The translations under genes were made by a program, and so were the position numbers. The notes under the pieces were generated by a model. It ran no database searches. It saw only the letters and a list, made by a program, of their open reading frames with translations, and had not been told where the DNA came from. This document shows, in pieces, positions 11,991 to 24,670 of a stretch of DNA of 64,000 nt. Within the stretch, counting starts at the first letter, position 1. Each line of letters opens with the position of its first letter. The stretch comes from Nyssa sinensis (taxonomy: Eukaryota > Streptophyta > Magnoliopsida > Cornales > Nyssaceae): the NCBI GenBank assembly GCA_008638375.1, contig CM018035.1, positions 24,602,807-24,666,806 of the forward strand, in the 5' to 3' direction.

Positions 11991-13055
11991 GTTATAAGAA
12001 AGCAGGGTTTGTCCCCAAAGTTTATTGAAATTAAACCCTATTTCCCCACTTTGAATGAAAATTTTGTTCAAAAAGGGGAAGAGCACCTCTACTATAGATT
12101 CCCAGAGCCCGATTATAACAAAAAGGAAAACATTAGATTCCCAAGTTGGGAAATATTTAGGGATTGCACTTGCGGCTATGACAAAGTCATGGCAGACACT
12201 CTCCCAAGACCCTCCGATAGAGGATTGGGCCGAAGAACTTAAAGGTTGTCTGAGCTTTTTGCTAAGATCGAGCTGGTAGAAGATATGGTAGGGATGGTCA
12301 GTGAAGGCAATGTCCAAGGGAACCCCGAGAAGAAGATTATCCAAGCTCTGACAACAATAGACAACTGGTACATCATCAAAGGATCACAGGCCTTAAGGGA
12401 CCAGCTCAAGAAAGAGTTTGGCTATTTTGATCAAAGTGATACAGATTCTAAAACCTCTACTATTCTGACTCTGATGAGTCATTTGATTTAAATTTTCTTA
12501 ACTTTGATGAACTTGCAAACTCTGTTCTTCCTGCTTTTCTTTTCATTGAAATAAGCGCTTCTCTTGAGTATCCCCTAATTGGAAATAATGAATATGATGA
12601 TGAGAATGATCCTAACCAAAATCTTGATCTAGAAGATAAGAAGTTCTTAATAGACATCACTAAACAAATCACCAAAAAGGAAGATAGGGCTCAATCAGGT
12701 TATAAAACAAACATTGACCATCAACTTAGGGTTAGAAAATGAAATGAATGAGGTAAAGATTGGTGTCACCCTAGACCAAGCTGAAAAGGAAGCTCTGGTT
12801 AAGCTATTGAAATAATTTCAGCACGACTTTGCATGGTCCTACAAGGATATTCTAAGCTTGGACACAGACATTGTCTAACACAAAATCCCTACCTACCCTG
12901 AGGCTCAGTCAGTCAAACAAAAGCTCAAAAAATTGATATCTGAATGGTCTCTCAAAGTTAAAGATCAGGTTGAAAAATAATTAGCCGTAAAGTTTCTAAC
13001 TGTGGTGGAATACGCCGAATGGTTGGCTAACATAACTGCCCATATCTAAGAAAGA
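11991..13055 (+). pseudogene. Degenerate protease-to-RT linker of pol
   Basis: Short open stretches at 12009-12242 and 12246-12491 with pol-linker character, including an acidic run near 12580-12620. Near 12745-12820 there is sequence typical of the region just before RT (GVTLDQAEKEALVKLL). Many stops interrupt it, so only linker context is claimed. Confidence 0.5.
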
Positions 13056-13720
13056 TAGAAAGGTCTGCATGTATGTAGACTATAGGGATCTCAACAAAGT
13101 CTGTCCAAAAGATAACTTCCCTCTACCCAACATGGATCTATTGGTGGACAACACGGCCTATCATGGCATGATGTCATTTGTTGATGATTTTGTGAGGTAT
13201 AATCAAATCAAAATGCACCTCAATTACATTGAAAAAATTGTCTTCATAACACAATAGGGGCAACTGCTGCTACACTTGTCATGCCCTTCGGACTCAAAAA
13301 TGCAGGGGCTATGTACCAAAAGGTAGTAGACACTATCTTACATGACTTGATCCACAAAGAAGTTGAGGTGTATGTTAATGATATGATCATAAAGTCCAAA
13401 GATAGGGAAAGCCATCCTACTACCCTCAGAAAATTCTTTGAAAGAATCAGAAAATACCAAATGAGATTGAATCCCCAAAAATGCACATTTAGGAGTTGCA
13501 TCTGGTAAGCTCTTAGGCTTCATGATAAGCCAAAGGGAGATCGAGGTCAAACCTATAAAGGCCAAGACAATCATTGAAATGCTAGCTCCTAAAATCGAAA
13601 AACAAGTAAGAGGTTTCATTAGGAGGCTCCAATACAATAGCAGGTTAATATCCCAATTGACTACCATTTGTGAACCTATCTTCAAACTCCTAAAAAAGGA
13701 TTCCCCAAAGAGGTAGAATG
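13056..13720 (+). pseudogene. Reverse transcriptase pseudogene (Ty3/gypsy)
   Basis: Fragments at 13069-13257, 13281-13508 and 13522-13716 follow one another with small frame changes. Recognisable RT motifs in order: VDYRDLNKVCPKDNFPLPN, VDDFVRYNQIKM, MPFGLKNAGAMYQK, VYVNDMIIKSK, then LNPQKCTF and the thumb segment RGFIRRLQY...LISQLTTICEPIFKLLKK. The catalytic Y-V-D-D box reads Y-V-N-D, a GAT-to-AAT change that would kill polymerase activity. Stops such as the one at 13257 split the frame. The family copies element RNA into DNA inside the cytoplasmic particle. Confidence 0.9.
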
Positions 13721-14835
13721 TTGTATGCCAAGAAGCCTTTGAACAAATCAAAGCCTACATATCCAAACCCCCAGTATTGGCTCTTCCTCAACAAGGCATT
13801 CCCTTATTGTTATACCTCATAGTAATAGATACAACTGCAGGGTATATGCTAGCTCAAAAACCAAATGCCAAAAAAGAAGGAAAAAGCCATTTACTATGCT
13901 AGTCGGAAGCTAATCTCATACAAGCACAATTATAGTACTCTCGAGAAAACTTACACATCCCTTGTTTAGGTCACTCGAAACTCTGCCATTACATGATGGC
14001 CTACACCATACACTTGGTATCCAAAATGGACCTTATGAAGTACCTTTTCAAAATAACATCCTTGTCAAGCCTCACAGCTCAGTGGCTCTTTCTCCTCTCC
14101 GAGTTTGACATAATCCATGTAACATTACCTGGCTGATTACCCAGTCGAAGGTGAGGCTGTCAGAGAGACAAAATTCCATGATAAAGACATCATACAAAAC
14201 CCAAGAGGATAGATGGTGCTCATACTTTGATGGTTTCGCTAACAAGAAATACTATGTTATTAGCATCCTCTTGATAGCCCTAGATGGGGCACACACGCCT
14301 TTAGCTATGAAGTTTCAATACCCTTCTAAAAACAACACCATAGAATATGAAACCTGCATAGTCGGCCTGCAGGTTGTATTAGAACTAAAAGTCAACTAGC
14401 TTGATGTATATGGAGACTCAGCCCTAGTCAGTGGCCAAATCTAGAGAAGGTGGAAAATCAAAGAATATAAGCTTATGCCTTATCATCAATGCTTGGAAAC
14501 AGTGATGGATGGCTTCACAGATGTTCAGTTCACTATATACCTCTGGCCAAGAACAGTTTTGCAGATACCTTGGCCACTCTAGCTTCTATGATAGATGTAC
14601 CCAAAGAAGAAACTGTCAAACCGCTCTTGGTTTAGGTCAAAGAGACCCCCAGTATATTGTTGTAACATCAAGAGCTCACAAGTAGGCCAAAACCCCCTAC
14701 TCGGTACACTGATGTTTGGTCATTCATCAAACATTCGCAATACCCTGAAGGATACACCAAAGGGGACAAGGCCACACTCAAACATTAGGCTACCCAATTC
14801 ATTGTATGCAGAGAGTGTTTGTGATTCATAGGGAT
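13721..14835 (+). pseudogene. RNase H and second (archaeal-type) RNase H pseudogenes
   Basis: After RT comes the Ty3-type RNase H (KPPVLALPQQGIPLLLYLIV near 13766, KYLFKITSLSSLTAQWLFLL near 14040), then an extra RNase H at 14200-14400: WCSYFDGFANKKYYVIS and NNTIEYETCIVGLQVV. A second RNase H downstream of the first is a hallmark of the Tat lineage. From 14540 to 14835 there is decayed connection-domain sequence (SFADTLATLAS, then a PVYCC segment in a shifted frame). Frameshifts and stops are frequent, and similarity ends near 14860, before any integrase zinc-finger motif. Confidence 0.75.
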
Positions 14836-14865
14836 ACCAAGGATATCATTCAAGGTCCCAAAGAG

Positions 14866-17158
14866 TGAATAATACCTAGAATGGAGGGTTGAATAGGTAG
14901 GTCTTGAATTAAAATTTTCTTTCAGGTTAATTTCTATTTTTGGTTAAAGACAGATGATGACACAATCAACAAAATCACTCAACAGTGATTAATCCAACAT
15001 TTATACCCATTTACCAATGAATTCCCCAAAAATCATCGAGATATACCAACTTATCAAACTTCCCCCAATTGATCAAACTAGCTTGATTTTATATGCAATT
15101 TTAACAATCCAAGGCAAAATCAACTAAGTGATCAATTTATGATTTCAATCAATTTACTCAATCAAATTCTCAATATATCAAAGTAATGAACAATTATGAA
15201 TTTCATGAAAACTCAATTTCTAAAGTTAAGTGAAAGCATTTTAATTAAAGCACATAGTGAAAGAGATGGAGAGAGAGCGAGAGAGAGAGAGAGAGAGATT
15301 GAAAACCGATTGATGATGAAGAAAACTACCAAGGACAACAATCCCTGGAGTAAAACTCCAAAGTCGGGCCAATGCTCAAGGAAGGAATGCATTATGATGA
15401 AAAGTGAAATACAACGAATCTACGAATAAGATAAGTACCTCAAACTCCGTTCTCCTTGATTACATCTTTAAATTCCTCTTGAATCCTCAAGTGTCTCATA
15501 GCCGATCCTTCAAACAAGTAGAATCCTCCACGGTCTTAGACTCTTCCGATCAAGCCACTCAAAAATAATGAATCCACATGACCTCGGTGTCCATCAATCG
15601 CTCAACATCGAATCCTTAAGCTTGAATTTCATCAATCGCCAATGGTAAATTTGACGTGAACAAAGGCTCTTTAGATCTGATTTGGATCCTGTGGATGATC
15701 TAAATCGATCAATGAAAAATAGTAGAGATGATTATGAATGACATGTATGAATGATCTCTCACAAAAGCTTCAAGATCTATCAAAAAATTAGCTCTCACAA
15801 TTTGAGACTCTCTCACTCTATTTTTGACTGCTCTAAATCGTATTTTCATCTATTTTTGTAAAGAGCTTGATTGATCCCTAAATGGCTAAAAATCAAAATA
15901 TAAATAAGTTTTCCACCTAGGGTTCGTTCGAATAAGTGACCCTTCAGTTCGAACGAGCACAAGAAGTTGCTTTTCTCTCATAAAAATAGAGTGTCTTACT
16001 CTATCAAAAATCCTGTACATTTCTCAACTACAAAATAGGGAAAAATTGGAGCTTCTCTAGAAAAACACTATTTTTAGCTACAAACTCTAAGATGAAATCA
16101 ATTGTCTTCAAAGCTAAAAATAATTCCAATGTTTTTGAGTTAAAATCTAAATTTGAAGAACATTTTGAGTGAATTTGAGACATGTAAATGTGTTCTAAAT
16201 AACATCAATACATTCAAATGATCCTAGAACACTAAAATACATACAAGCTCACTCTTTTCTCACTCAATCATGGTAGCTAGACATATGCATTAATTTCAAC
16301 CATGAAATATTCTTTTTCTCAAGGTTGACTTTCTATAGTGTTGAATGATTTTCACATCAATAAGATCAAATAACCATAGTCAACTAACCTAGGGATTTTT
16401 AAACATTTCCAAATCAAAACTCCCTCTCAACTTAAAAGCAAAAATTTACAAATTGAATTTGCACTTGACTCACCTTTTGCAAGGCGATTTTCACACAGTT
16501 GAGTAAGCTGCTCTTTTCCAAGGATTTACCAATGCTAACAAACATACTATCTCAAGAGTAACCATTTCCTTCCACTCTTGAATTTTGTGTGTGTGCCATT
16601 TTCTTGTTAGGTTTATACTTTTGGTCCTTGGATTTTTCCAACCTAAGTCAATCTTTCTAGCAATGGACTTATTGAAATGAAAACATAAAACCATTAAGCC
16701 CATTTTATCTACAACTAACACCTGTGAGATCACAAGTAGATTGAAAAACTGTGTGCACCCAAGTGAAGATATTGATAGTCTAAAGTTCACAACTTAATAT
16801 TCAATCACTTAAAATGCACTCAATACAATTCTCTTTTAAAAAAATGGGATTGCCATTAACAATTTAAAACAAGAGAAAAAATTTTGGATTATTGACTTCA
16901 CAAAGGTATGAAATCTACCGAACTATAAAGATCAAAAGTTCACACATAAAAAAGAAAAAAAAAGAAAAAAATATCCATAAACCTAGAATAGATAGAAAAC
17001 TTAAAAATTACCTAGACTATGGAAAAGAAACACAACTTACTCAAGATGATTTTCAATGAGTGAAATAGAGTAAGATGTAGTGAAGTAATTCATTAGGGAG
17101 ACTCTAAGATGAGAGTGAAGAGAGAAATCCCTAAATTGCTATAGAATCTCTTAATCAT
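14866..17158. other. 2.3-kb non-coding insertion of unknown type
   Basis: Retroelement coding similarity stops at about 14860 and this AT-rich block starts with TACCTAGAATGGAGGGTTGA. No ORF of interest, no clear terminal repeats and no target duplication were found. It contains a (GA)n run (15272-15299) and an inverted TTCGTTCGAA / TTCGAACGA pair near 15925-15955. It occupies the place where integrase should be. Confidence 0.4.
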
Positions 17159-17344
17159 CTAAAAGAATCTCTTAATCCCTAAATCCCTAATGGTTGCCTT
17201 AGCTTTATACATGATTTTTCGCTTATTACTATTGACTGATCCAACTACAGTTGATGCCCGCTTAATTGTAGTTGTTGATGACCTTGGCAAGGAAGGGAAC
17301 ATCATGGGTCTTGTCTTAGCCAAGACTTTGAATGGCTTAGACAT
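17159..17344 (-). pseudogene. Possible C-terminal exon of the antisense gene
   Basis: A 61-codon minus-strand ORF ending with a basic segment (SNKRKIMYKAKATIRDLGIK) that looks like a nuclear-targeting tail. It lies downstream of the PMD pseudogene on the same strand. I cannot show that it is spliced to it, so this is a weak call. Confidence 0.2.
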
Positions 17345-18239
17345 GGCATATAAACCCCTTGTTATTTATAATGTGGCTTAAAGACAAACTGGCACTTTTG
17401 GAAAGTCCATAGCTTTGCCCATACCAACCCAAACACTAATCTCTCGCGAAAGATTTTGGTGACTGAATATGATGAGTGAGCATGATGTGGATTCTTAGTA
17501 ACCTTGAGCACTAGTGATTTTGATTGGACCACTTTGCATTGGTGCTATAGAGCCCCTATTCTGCACTTCTATAGGTTATTCATGTGTGTGCATAGCCAAC
17601 CTTAGAGCAATATCCTTTTATTACCCCGTCCGCCTTCTTCGTCAATTCAGGACTTGAGCAAATTAGGCCACGAACTTGGGGCCCACATTATCCTTTGGAG
17701 GAATTGACCCCTTAAATTGTAAGTAGGTTGACCAACCTTTAGAATGGGGTTCACCTTTTCGAATTCAGTGATATAGATTTCTATGGGAAGAAACACATAA
17801 CTAAAGATCATTTGAGATGGCTTTACAAGGAAATGGGTGATCGAGAGAATCTCTGAGCGGGTGTCCTTAGCGGAGAAATGGGGTTTGCTATGGAGCTAGA
17901 CCTAAGTGCAAAGTTTAAGGAAATCACTATTTCAATAAAGAATCATGACGAGGATTTGGTAGAGTTTGAAGGGGTCCTCTAGTCAAGATAGGAAATTACT
18001 ATTTCAGGAATGCCTATTTCAGCAGCCACGGTCTTGGCCTGCCTGAAATACCGATCATTAGCACTAGGCCGACCAACTCTCGTAGAAAGAGGGGGTCCTC
18101 TAGTCAAGGGAGGTGTGAGTCCCCCCAGATAAGCCCTAAACATTGTGAAGCAATTGAAAAATTACTTCATCGGTATACCTTCGAAAAGTTCCAAAAATTA
18201 GGCATCCTCGAGAAGACTATCAAGCTCTCTCATATTTTT
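17345..18239. other. Decayed coding-like region, strand uncertain
   Basis: On the plus strand 17640-17960 reads NGVHLFEFSDIDFYGKKHI and HLRWLYKEMGDRENL with stops between, which looks like an old coding sequence that I do not recognise. The minus strand may hold the downstream part of the PMD pseudogene. A ~20-bp phrase (GGGGGTCCTCTAGTCAAG-like) occurs at about 17970 and 18090. Confidence 0.3.
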
Positions 18240-19876
18240 GGGAGGAGCTACCGGAAATAAAAGGCTACATTGTCCACTTGGCGTACCACCTACTCACCCA
18301 AATAAAAAACCCGCTCGAAAAGGCTTTCCAAAATCAAGCAGTCTACAGGATATCCCCATACTTCTTCCCACCGATGCAGGGACCTCGCCCTATGGGTTCC
18401 ACTGCTACTGTCAAAAAGCACACAATGTAAATCCTCGTCATAGGCCAACAACACCAAAAGGGACAAGTTATGAAAATAGTCTAACCATGACGGCCTAGAT
18501 TCAGTCCAAGGCTAGTTGGAACTTCTGGATCGCATTGGCACCATGTCGGGCCCACTGGCTGTTCTTCCTCCACTGCCACATGCGGGGAAACACATCCTCA
18601 TCCAGTGTATCCAAAGGGTACGAGAGTAGTCCCAGAACCTCATAAGCCCAAATTTGTACAAGAAAACCAAACTAAGGTCAAGTAAGGTCCACAAATAAAA
18701 TAAAATAAAAAGACAAAACAAAAGTCAAAAAGAGGAAAGCATACCTCCCACACCACGTTGAAACCTTTGAGTCCCTTCACCACCCTATGGGATGATAAGC
18801 ACATCTATTAATAAAGCACCACCATCACCGCTCCACCTTAATTAGACTGGCTAAAGTTGGCCACATCATCCAATGTCGCAAGGCACCAAAGGTGGACCGT
18901 GTCCCCACTATTAGGAAAAAAAAGGTTCCCCCAAAAACAAAAAGCATGAAAGCTCTAGTCAGTTAGTCCTAAGCTGCCCGGCTACAACACTTCTTGTGTT
19001 GAAAAGCCTCCCAAATATGCTTCACCCAGGCCACCCCACCTAAGGCAAACTAGGGGACCCATCCCAACAATCTTTGAATCTTCGTTGGCTGGTGGTGAAT
19101 ATTACTATCCCACGGCACTCACTCGCTGCCCACCGGAATGCTGGTAATCATAAGAAATCTATGGGAGTGAGCATAACCTCCCTGAAACGTAGGTTGAATG
19201 TATTTGTAGCATCCCACCACTACTCAACCAAGGCGTAGAGAACCTTTTGCTTTCTATCTGTGTGGAAACGTTGGTCAAGAAATGACACAAAACCCGTCTG
19301 ACTAATGTGACCCTTGCACCGCGGCGACAAGTTGGCCCACCATTCGCCATTGTCGATCGCCGAGTCACAGGCCCGAATCTCCAACTCCTCCTACAATGGA
19401 AATGATCAAGACAATGTTAGAAACACGTAAGCATGCCAAGCCCAAAGGAAAAATGCAAGAAAACACCAAACCTAACAAAGAGAACTCTCCAAATGTGTGG
19501 TGTGCACTCTCCAAAGAGACAGCTGGGTGAAGTGTTTATACACGGACAACCTCCATTTTTACATGTAATTCACGTACAAAATGTTTCATCCAACCAAGGG
19601 GGTGAAATCAAATAAAAAATGCCCAAAAATAATCGAAAGAAAACACAAAATTTTCATACCTCTATTGCGGTAACGGTGAGACAAGTGCCGAGTCAGTTCC
19701 CGAACAAAGCTCGTATCTTTCTGAGCACTCCAAGGGGATTTGTAACATTGAATAGCCCCAAGCACCAGCCCGGGTGCCAGAAAATCTTGGTCCAAATCGA
19801 ACATGACGTGCAAATTATCAAAACTTTTGCTTATCATTTCCTTGAAAAATCTTGAATCATCTTGCAATAACCCCAT
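18240..19876 (-). pseudogene. Antisense plant mobile domain (PMD) pseudogene with introns
   Basis: Read on the minus strand: a first exon 19876-19660 (starts MGLLQDDSRFF; contains SPWSAQKDTSFVRELTRH), a donor GTATGA, and an acceptor ATTGTAG before 19390. The second exon (19390-18745) contains NGEWWANLSPRCKGHI, WWDATNTFNLRFREVMLTPI and RAFMLFVFGGT. A 73-bp GT-AG intron (18744-18672) follows, then an exon from 18671 with WAYEVLGLLSYPLDTLDEDV and WQWRKNSQWARHGANAIQKF. After a frameshift near 18495 come SWLDYFHNLSLL and HRWEEVWGYPVDCL. These match the aminotransferase-like plant mobile domain family (PF10536 by memory), nuclear proteins linked to silencing and often found in transposons. Stops interrupt the exons and the exon 1-2 join is out of frame, so it is broken. 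It lies antisense between pol and the 3' LTR. Confidence 0.7.
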
Positions 19877-20562
19877 TATTTGAACTTCCTAAGGCTCTAT
19901 CTAAGCTTTAAATTCTTTAATCAAAGTCCCTACACAATTTAACACAAGTTGGGTAAGGATGGGTAGAGAGAAAATCACGAGAAATGTGAAGAAAATTAAA
20001 AACAAAATAGCTGCATTTAACAAACAGCCTAGGCCCCTAATGCCAATCGACACTCACGGGGGTTAGTCGGCACATAGGGGGTGGAAACCCCACCTTCTGT
20101 GTGTCGATCGGGACATAGTGACTGGGCGGGCTGATTTTGTCCCATTTTGTAATTTTGGCCTATTTTGGTATATTTTGGCCAATTTTTGCCTATTTGAAGC
20201 CTGCTGTTGGCATTTTCATTCTGTGATTGCCAAAATTTATTCACAAATTCATAATGAATCCATTCCGATCACAAAATTAAAGCAGCTACATACCGATTTT
20301 ATACAAGGGTCCTGACCAGTTGATGTCTCATTTTTCTTAAACCAATCACATGGATATTCCAAGAAACCTTATTATCTCATTCAATGCCAATGAATGGCAC
20401 ATGGATCCACTTTTTCCTATAGAGTCACATAAGAGCCAGTCCTTTCGATAGGCCCAATCTGAGTCATCTCACTAATGAGATATACCCAGAAGTCAAAATC
20501 ATTAGTGAATCTCAAAACCTATTAGGATCGTATTTCCCTTTAGGTAAGTCGTCCATCATAAC
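19877..20562. other. Region upstream of antisense gene, to the nested LTR
   Basis: No supported gene. Because the PMD pseudogene starts at 19876 on the minus strand, its promoter would lie here. From about 20400, phrases such as ATCGTATTTCCCTTTAGG recur and resume after the nested LTR (25730-25880: ATCGCATTTCCTTTTAGG, GTCAAGATAGCATTC). This shows that the two flanks were once contiguous. Confidence 0.5.
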
Positions 20563-21230
20563 TGTAATACCCCAAAAATCCAACACGGGTTAGAATGTAC
20601 AACGACTTGATAAAAATAAATTACGTGACATAAATAATTTGAATAGCTTAACATACTGGAAGCTATGAGCGGATTAATTATTATAAAATATAAAATCAGT
20701 CCAAACCACTAAAAATGATATAGGCTCGAAAATAATTAACCCGGTCACCCGAGTGTCAGAATTAATAAATGGGATCGATACGAAAAATATTAATTATACG
20801 AATAAAATAAATAATAATGAACCGAGCCCTGACCTTGCGACAAATTTGCTGGCATCTTATAATCTAATATTTGATGAAATAAAATATTAATATAATAAGA
20901 GATATATATATATATTAATAATTAAGACATTGGCTCTAAGAATATATAAAATATATAGAAGTATATTTTATATATTAAAATGAAAAAAGGGGCATATATA
21001 TATATAGGTAACTAAAGGTAAAATAAAAAAAGAGAGGAAAGCATAAATGTCTAGAGCAGGAAGGTTCTAGGCGGTGCAGTAGATCGGGGGAGGAAGGAAA
21101 ATTCTAGAGTCTTCCTATCATATAGATATACATAGACGGTTGTACACAAGAAATAAAGGAAAGAGGAAGAAACGACTGGGAAGGAAAAAGAGAATTCCAG
21201 AATTCTCTATGGGTGCAACTGTATATATAT

Positions 21231-22209
21231 CAATGTTTTCAAAACCGGACCGTTCATCGAACCGAAAAATTGTCCGGGTTACGGGTTACAGTTCAACCGG
21301 CGGGTCAACCGGAATCAAACCGTGATGTCATAATTATGTAATTAATAAATTTAATAATATATGTTATTAATATTTTAAATTTAAAAAATTATACAAAAAT
21401 TACTAAAAATTATATAAAATTTTTTTACAAAATATGAATTTTTTTAATACACAAAACTTCAAGAAAAAAAATAAAACCACAACCATCACCACCGCACCTT
21501 CACCACCACCACCGCACTACCATCTTCCTAACCAACAGAACCCCAGCCGCACGGCCTGCACCATCACCACAGTCCATAACCCCCACGCCTTCACCACGAC
21601 CCCAGCCGAACCCACAGCCACCGCACCTCCACCGTAACCATCCTCTCCCACAATCACCACCGCCCGTCGCTTCCACTGTTCCATCGCACCGCCACCATCA
21701 TCACCCGAACCCCTACCCTCATCTCGTCCATAACTCCACCAGCCAACGCCGACCCCTAACCCTCTACCAGCACCGCCGACCACAGCCATGCCCCCTCATC
21801 CGACCACACCCATCTCTCTCTCTCATCCGCTCGACCGTATCACCACCAACCACCGACCATACCACCAGCACCTCCATCTCTGTCCCCGACGCATCAGTGC
21901 CTCAATGGCTCAATCCTCCCTTGCGTGGCCGTCGCCTTCGCCGTCGCCGTCGCCGAGTAACCTTGATAACATAGGGAAAATGGGAAAATCTCAGATCTGA
22001 GAATGAGAAATGAGGTTCCTGTCTCATTAGGGTTTTTTTTTATATATATATACCTAGAGCTGAACCGGTCCGAACCGGTGACCCAGTGACGGGTCGAACG
22101 GTTCTCCATTTTAAGACCGGTTTTAAGGCTGAAACGGTTTCTTGGGCTTGACCGGACCGTCCCTTGGACCGGTCAAACCGTCCGGTCCGGTTCGGTTTTG
22201 AAATCATTG
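21231..22209. mobile_element. MULE-like TIR element inside solo LTR
   Basis: The left end CAATGTTTTCAAAACCGGAC is matched by the inverted right end (CAATGATTTCAAAACCGAAC read from the minus strand). It is flanked by 9-bp TA-repeat sequence on both sides (21222-21230, 22210-22218). The ends are rich in ACCGG motifs. The interior is AT-rich, then Pro/His-codon-like low complexity (CACCACCACCGCAC). No transposase is seen, so it is non-autonomous. The superfamily is inferred from the long TIR and 9-bp flank, and the TA repeat makes the duplication uncertain. Confidence 0.6.
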
Positions 22210-24670
22210 ATATATATACGTCCCTGTTGTAGGAAAATTGGGGGAAAAGCGATCGGTTTAGGCTGCAAAAGCGGTAGATGGCTCCGATTTGGTTCAGCGA
22301 GATTTTGTGGGCAAGCGGTTGGTCGCTGAGTTGGATCTCGAGGCTGAAGTCCCTACGGCTCAGTCGATCCGTCGGGTTAAAATCGAGCAGGTATGGCGGA
22401 GCTACAACAGGCGGTATATATAGATATATGCGTGTAATTGTGTGCGAGTTGGTGCTGATGGAACTGAAGTAGGGGAAATCATGCTGGCTGTAGCGAAGAT
22501 GAGTTACAGGGGGCCTATGGGTGTTATTTTCCTGCAAGCTGTTGGGCGAATTGTGTTCTATAGTGGTGCAAATGAGGTTTTTGCATTGAGAAGTGGCTGT
22601 TGACAGTAGATGTGATTCCAAGTGCTTTAACTAAGGAAATGATAATGTTAGTGTCATGGTTGAAGGAAGGGCAACAAGTAGAGCTATTGTTGTAGCAGCG
22701 ATTGCACCTGTTACGGCAGGTCGGTATGAATATGGGTGTGTGTGACGGTGTTGGTTGAATCGGGTGTATTGATGCTGTTGCGGCAGGGGGAAATTTATGG
22801 AGAGGAATATACATATGTATATATCTATGTATGTTTGTTGGAGCAGAGGGGATTTTGATACGGCTTGGAGTTGTGTGGCGTTGCAGGGTAGGCTACCGCA
22901 GTGAGGAAGAGCAGTGGCAGAATGTATGGATTTCAGGTTGGATTTGCTAAAATGGAGAATTCTCAACAGTAGCGTGTTGGTGTTGGGTTGTGGTTTGAAT
23001 TGATAGAGATTGAAGATGATGAAGTCCATGAACGGCAGACGAGAGAAATTGGGGGAGTTGCGGTAAGCGACTAAAATTGAAGCAGCGCGCAGTAGTGTAG
23101 TGATGCCGTAGGTTTGTATGTATATGTACGTGTGTATGTAGCGGTGTAAACAAGAAGAAGGAACTGAACCGTGGTTGATTATAACGTGATTTTGAATACA
23201 TTTTGGCGATGGTCGACAAAGGAGGATAACAACGTTCAGGTGGAACCTGAACAGGAGGAGAACATCAACCAATTAGAGGATGGAAGTTGGTCTGTGTTTC
23301 AATAGGTAAAGAACTGATGGTAATGCTGGGACTGGGCGCACATATTGTGTTAGAATTTTGTAGTTGCTTGGTAGAATTGCTCTGGATGAACCTTTGTATT
23401 CCTTGGGCCGAAGTAGTCTTGGTCCATGGTGGAATGTGTTGATATCAAGCGAGGGTCAAATTATTTAGTTTGATGAGCAAAAGGGAACATGTCGTAGCAG
23501 CTGTACTTGATGAAGGAAAATCAAAAAATGCCATATATGTGTATGATTGATTAGGTTATACTCTGATTGGTGTGCAGCATTTGGAGGAATATCAGGGGTT
23601 AAATGTGCCATTTGATGGCTCGAATGCAACTTTTTTAAAGTCGAGACTAAAGAGGATGACATGAATGATTTTAAGGCTTTGTTAAATACGGAGACTTTTA
23701 GGGAAATACAGGAATCAAACACTAAAGGAGAACTTTTGGACCTCATTTCCCGGCTAATGGTTAGGGAAATTACTATGGCTACAGAGTTCAAAAGCAGATG
23801 TGGAATGGAATATGATTGTTAAAGCTTCTTATGGTTGTGTGGCCTATCTAAGGAATCCCATGGATTAAGAGAGAGTAAGAGCAGCAGTAGCAGTGCTCCA
23901 ACGGCAGGGAGTGGAACAGTGTTGGAGGCAATTATTCCTCTGTTGGGATTTGTTGTAGGGATATATATATATATATATATCTATTCATATTGTGTGGTGA
24001 TGTAATTGTTGGAGGCTATGGGTTTAACCTTGCTTGTAAAAAATTGGAGCTACTAATTGGGAAGACTCTGCACAGTAATCTGATAAGAGGAAGGGGAAGT
24101 TCTTCAATATCTGACGGATGGGATGACAAAGAGACAGAATCTATCAGGATCATCATCTGCTTGGGGGAAAAAGGTTGAAGAAGCTGATGAAACTGGATTT
24201 AAAATGGCTGGCTGACTCGATCAACCTTCCAGTGTATTTTCTTCAACTGCCGAACCATGGATTGAAGATTAACCTCAACTGGAAATTATTAGACCATTTG
24301 TGAAAGGAGATAAACATATATTCAGGTGAGTCACTCGGACCCCTGACTTGGTGTATATTTTCTGTACTACCTAAACTTGTATACTATACTGCTTTATATG
24401 CTGAATTGTTTTATACACTGCATTGTTTTAAGGCACTTGCTTTCATGCTATTCCTTGTATTGTGCTACATCTGGCATGATCCTATCTTGTTTCTTGATAT
24501 CTCCTATTTTGATTTTGTTGGAGTCTATTGTTCTAACTTGTCTACACTATTGGAGTCTGATTCGTGTTTATCTTGTCATGTTGAGTCTTGGGCCCCTCGG
24601 GATTGAGTATATCAGTGGATGGATGGCTGGCTCTGTGGCAGAACTCAGCATCCGCTCAATCCTGTCTGAT

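Noticed and set aside
21434..21789. Pro/Thr-rich (plus) and Gly-rich (minus) ORFs
   Set aside because: Low-complexity ACC/CAC repeat read in two strands; not convincing as a protein.
22040..23272. 193- and 213-codon minus ORFs
   Set aside because: Inside a solo LTR, overlapping TIR-element sequence and TA repeats, with no recognisable domain. Chance ORFs.
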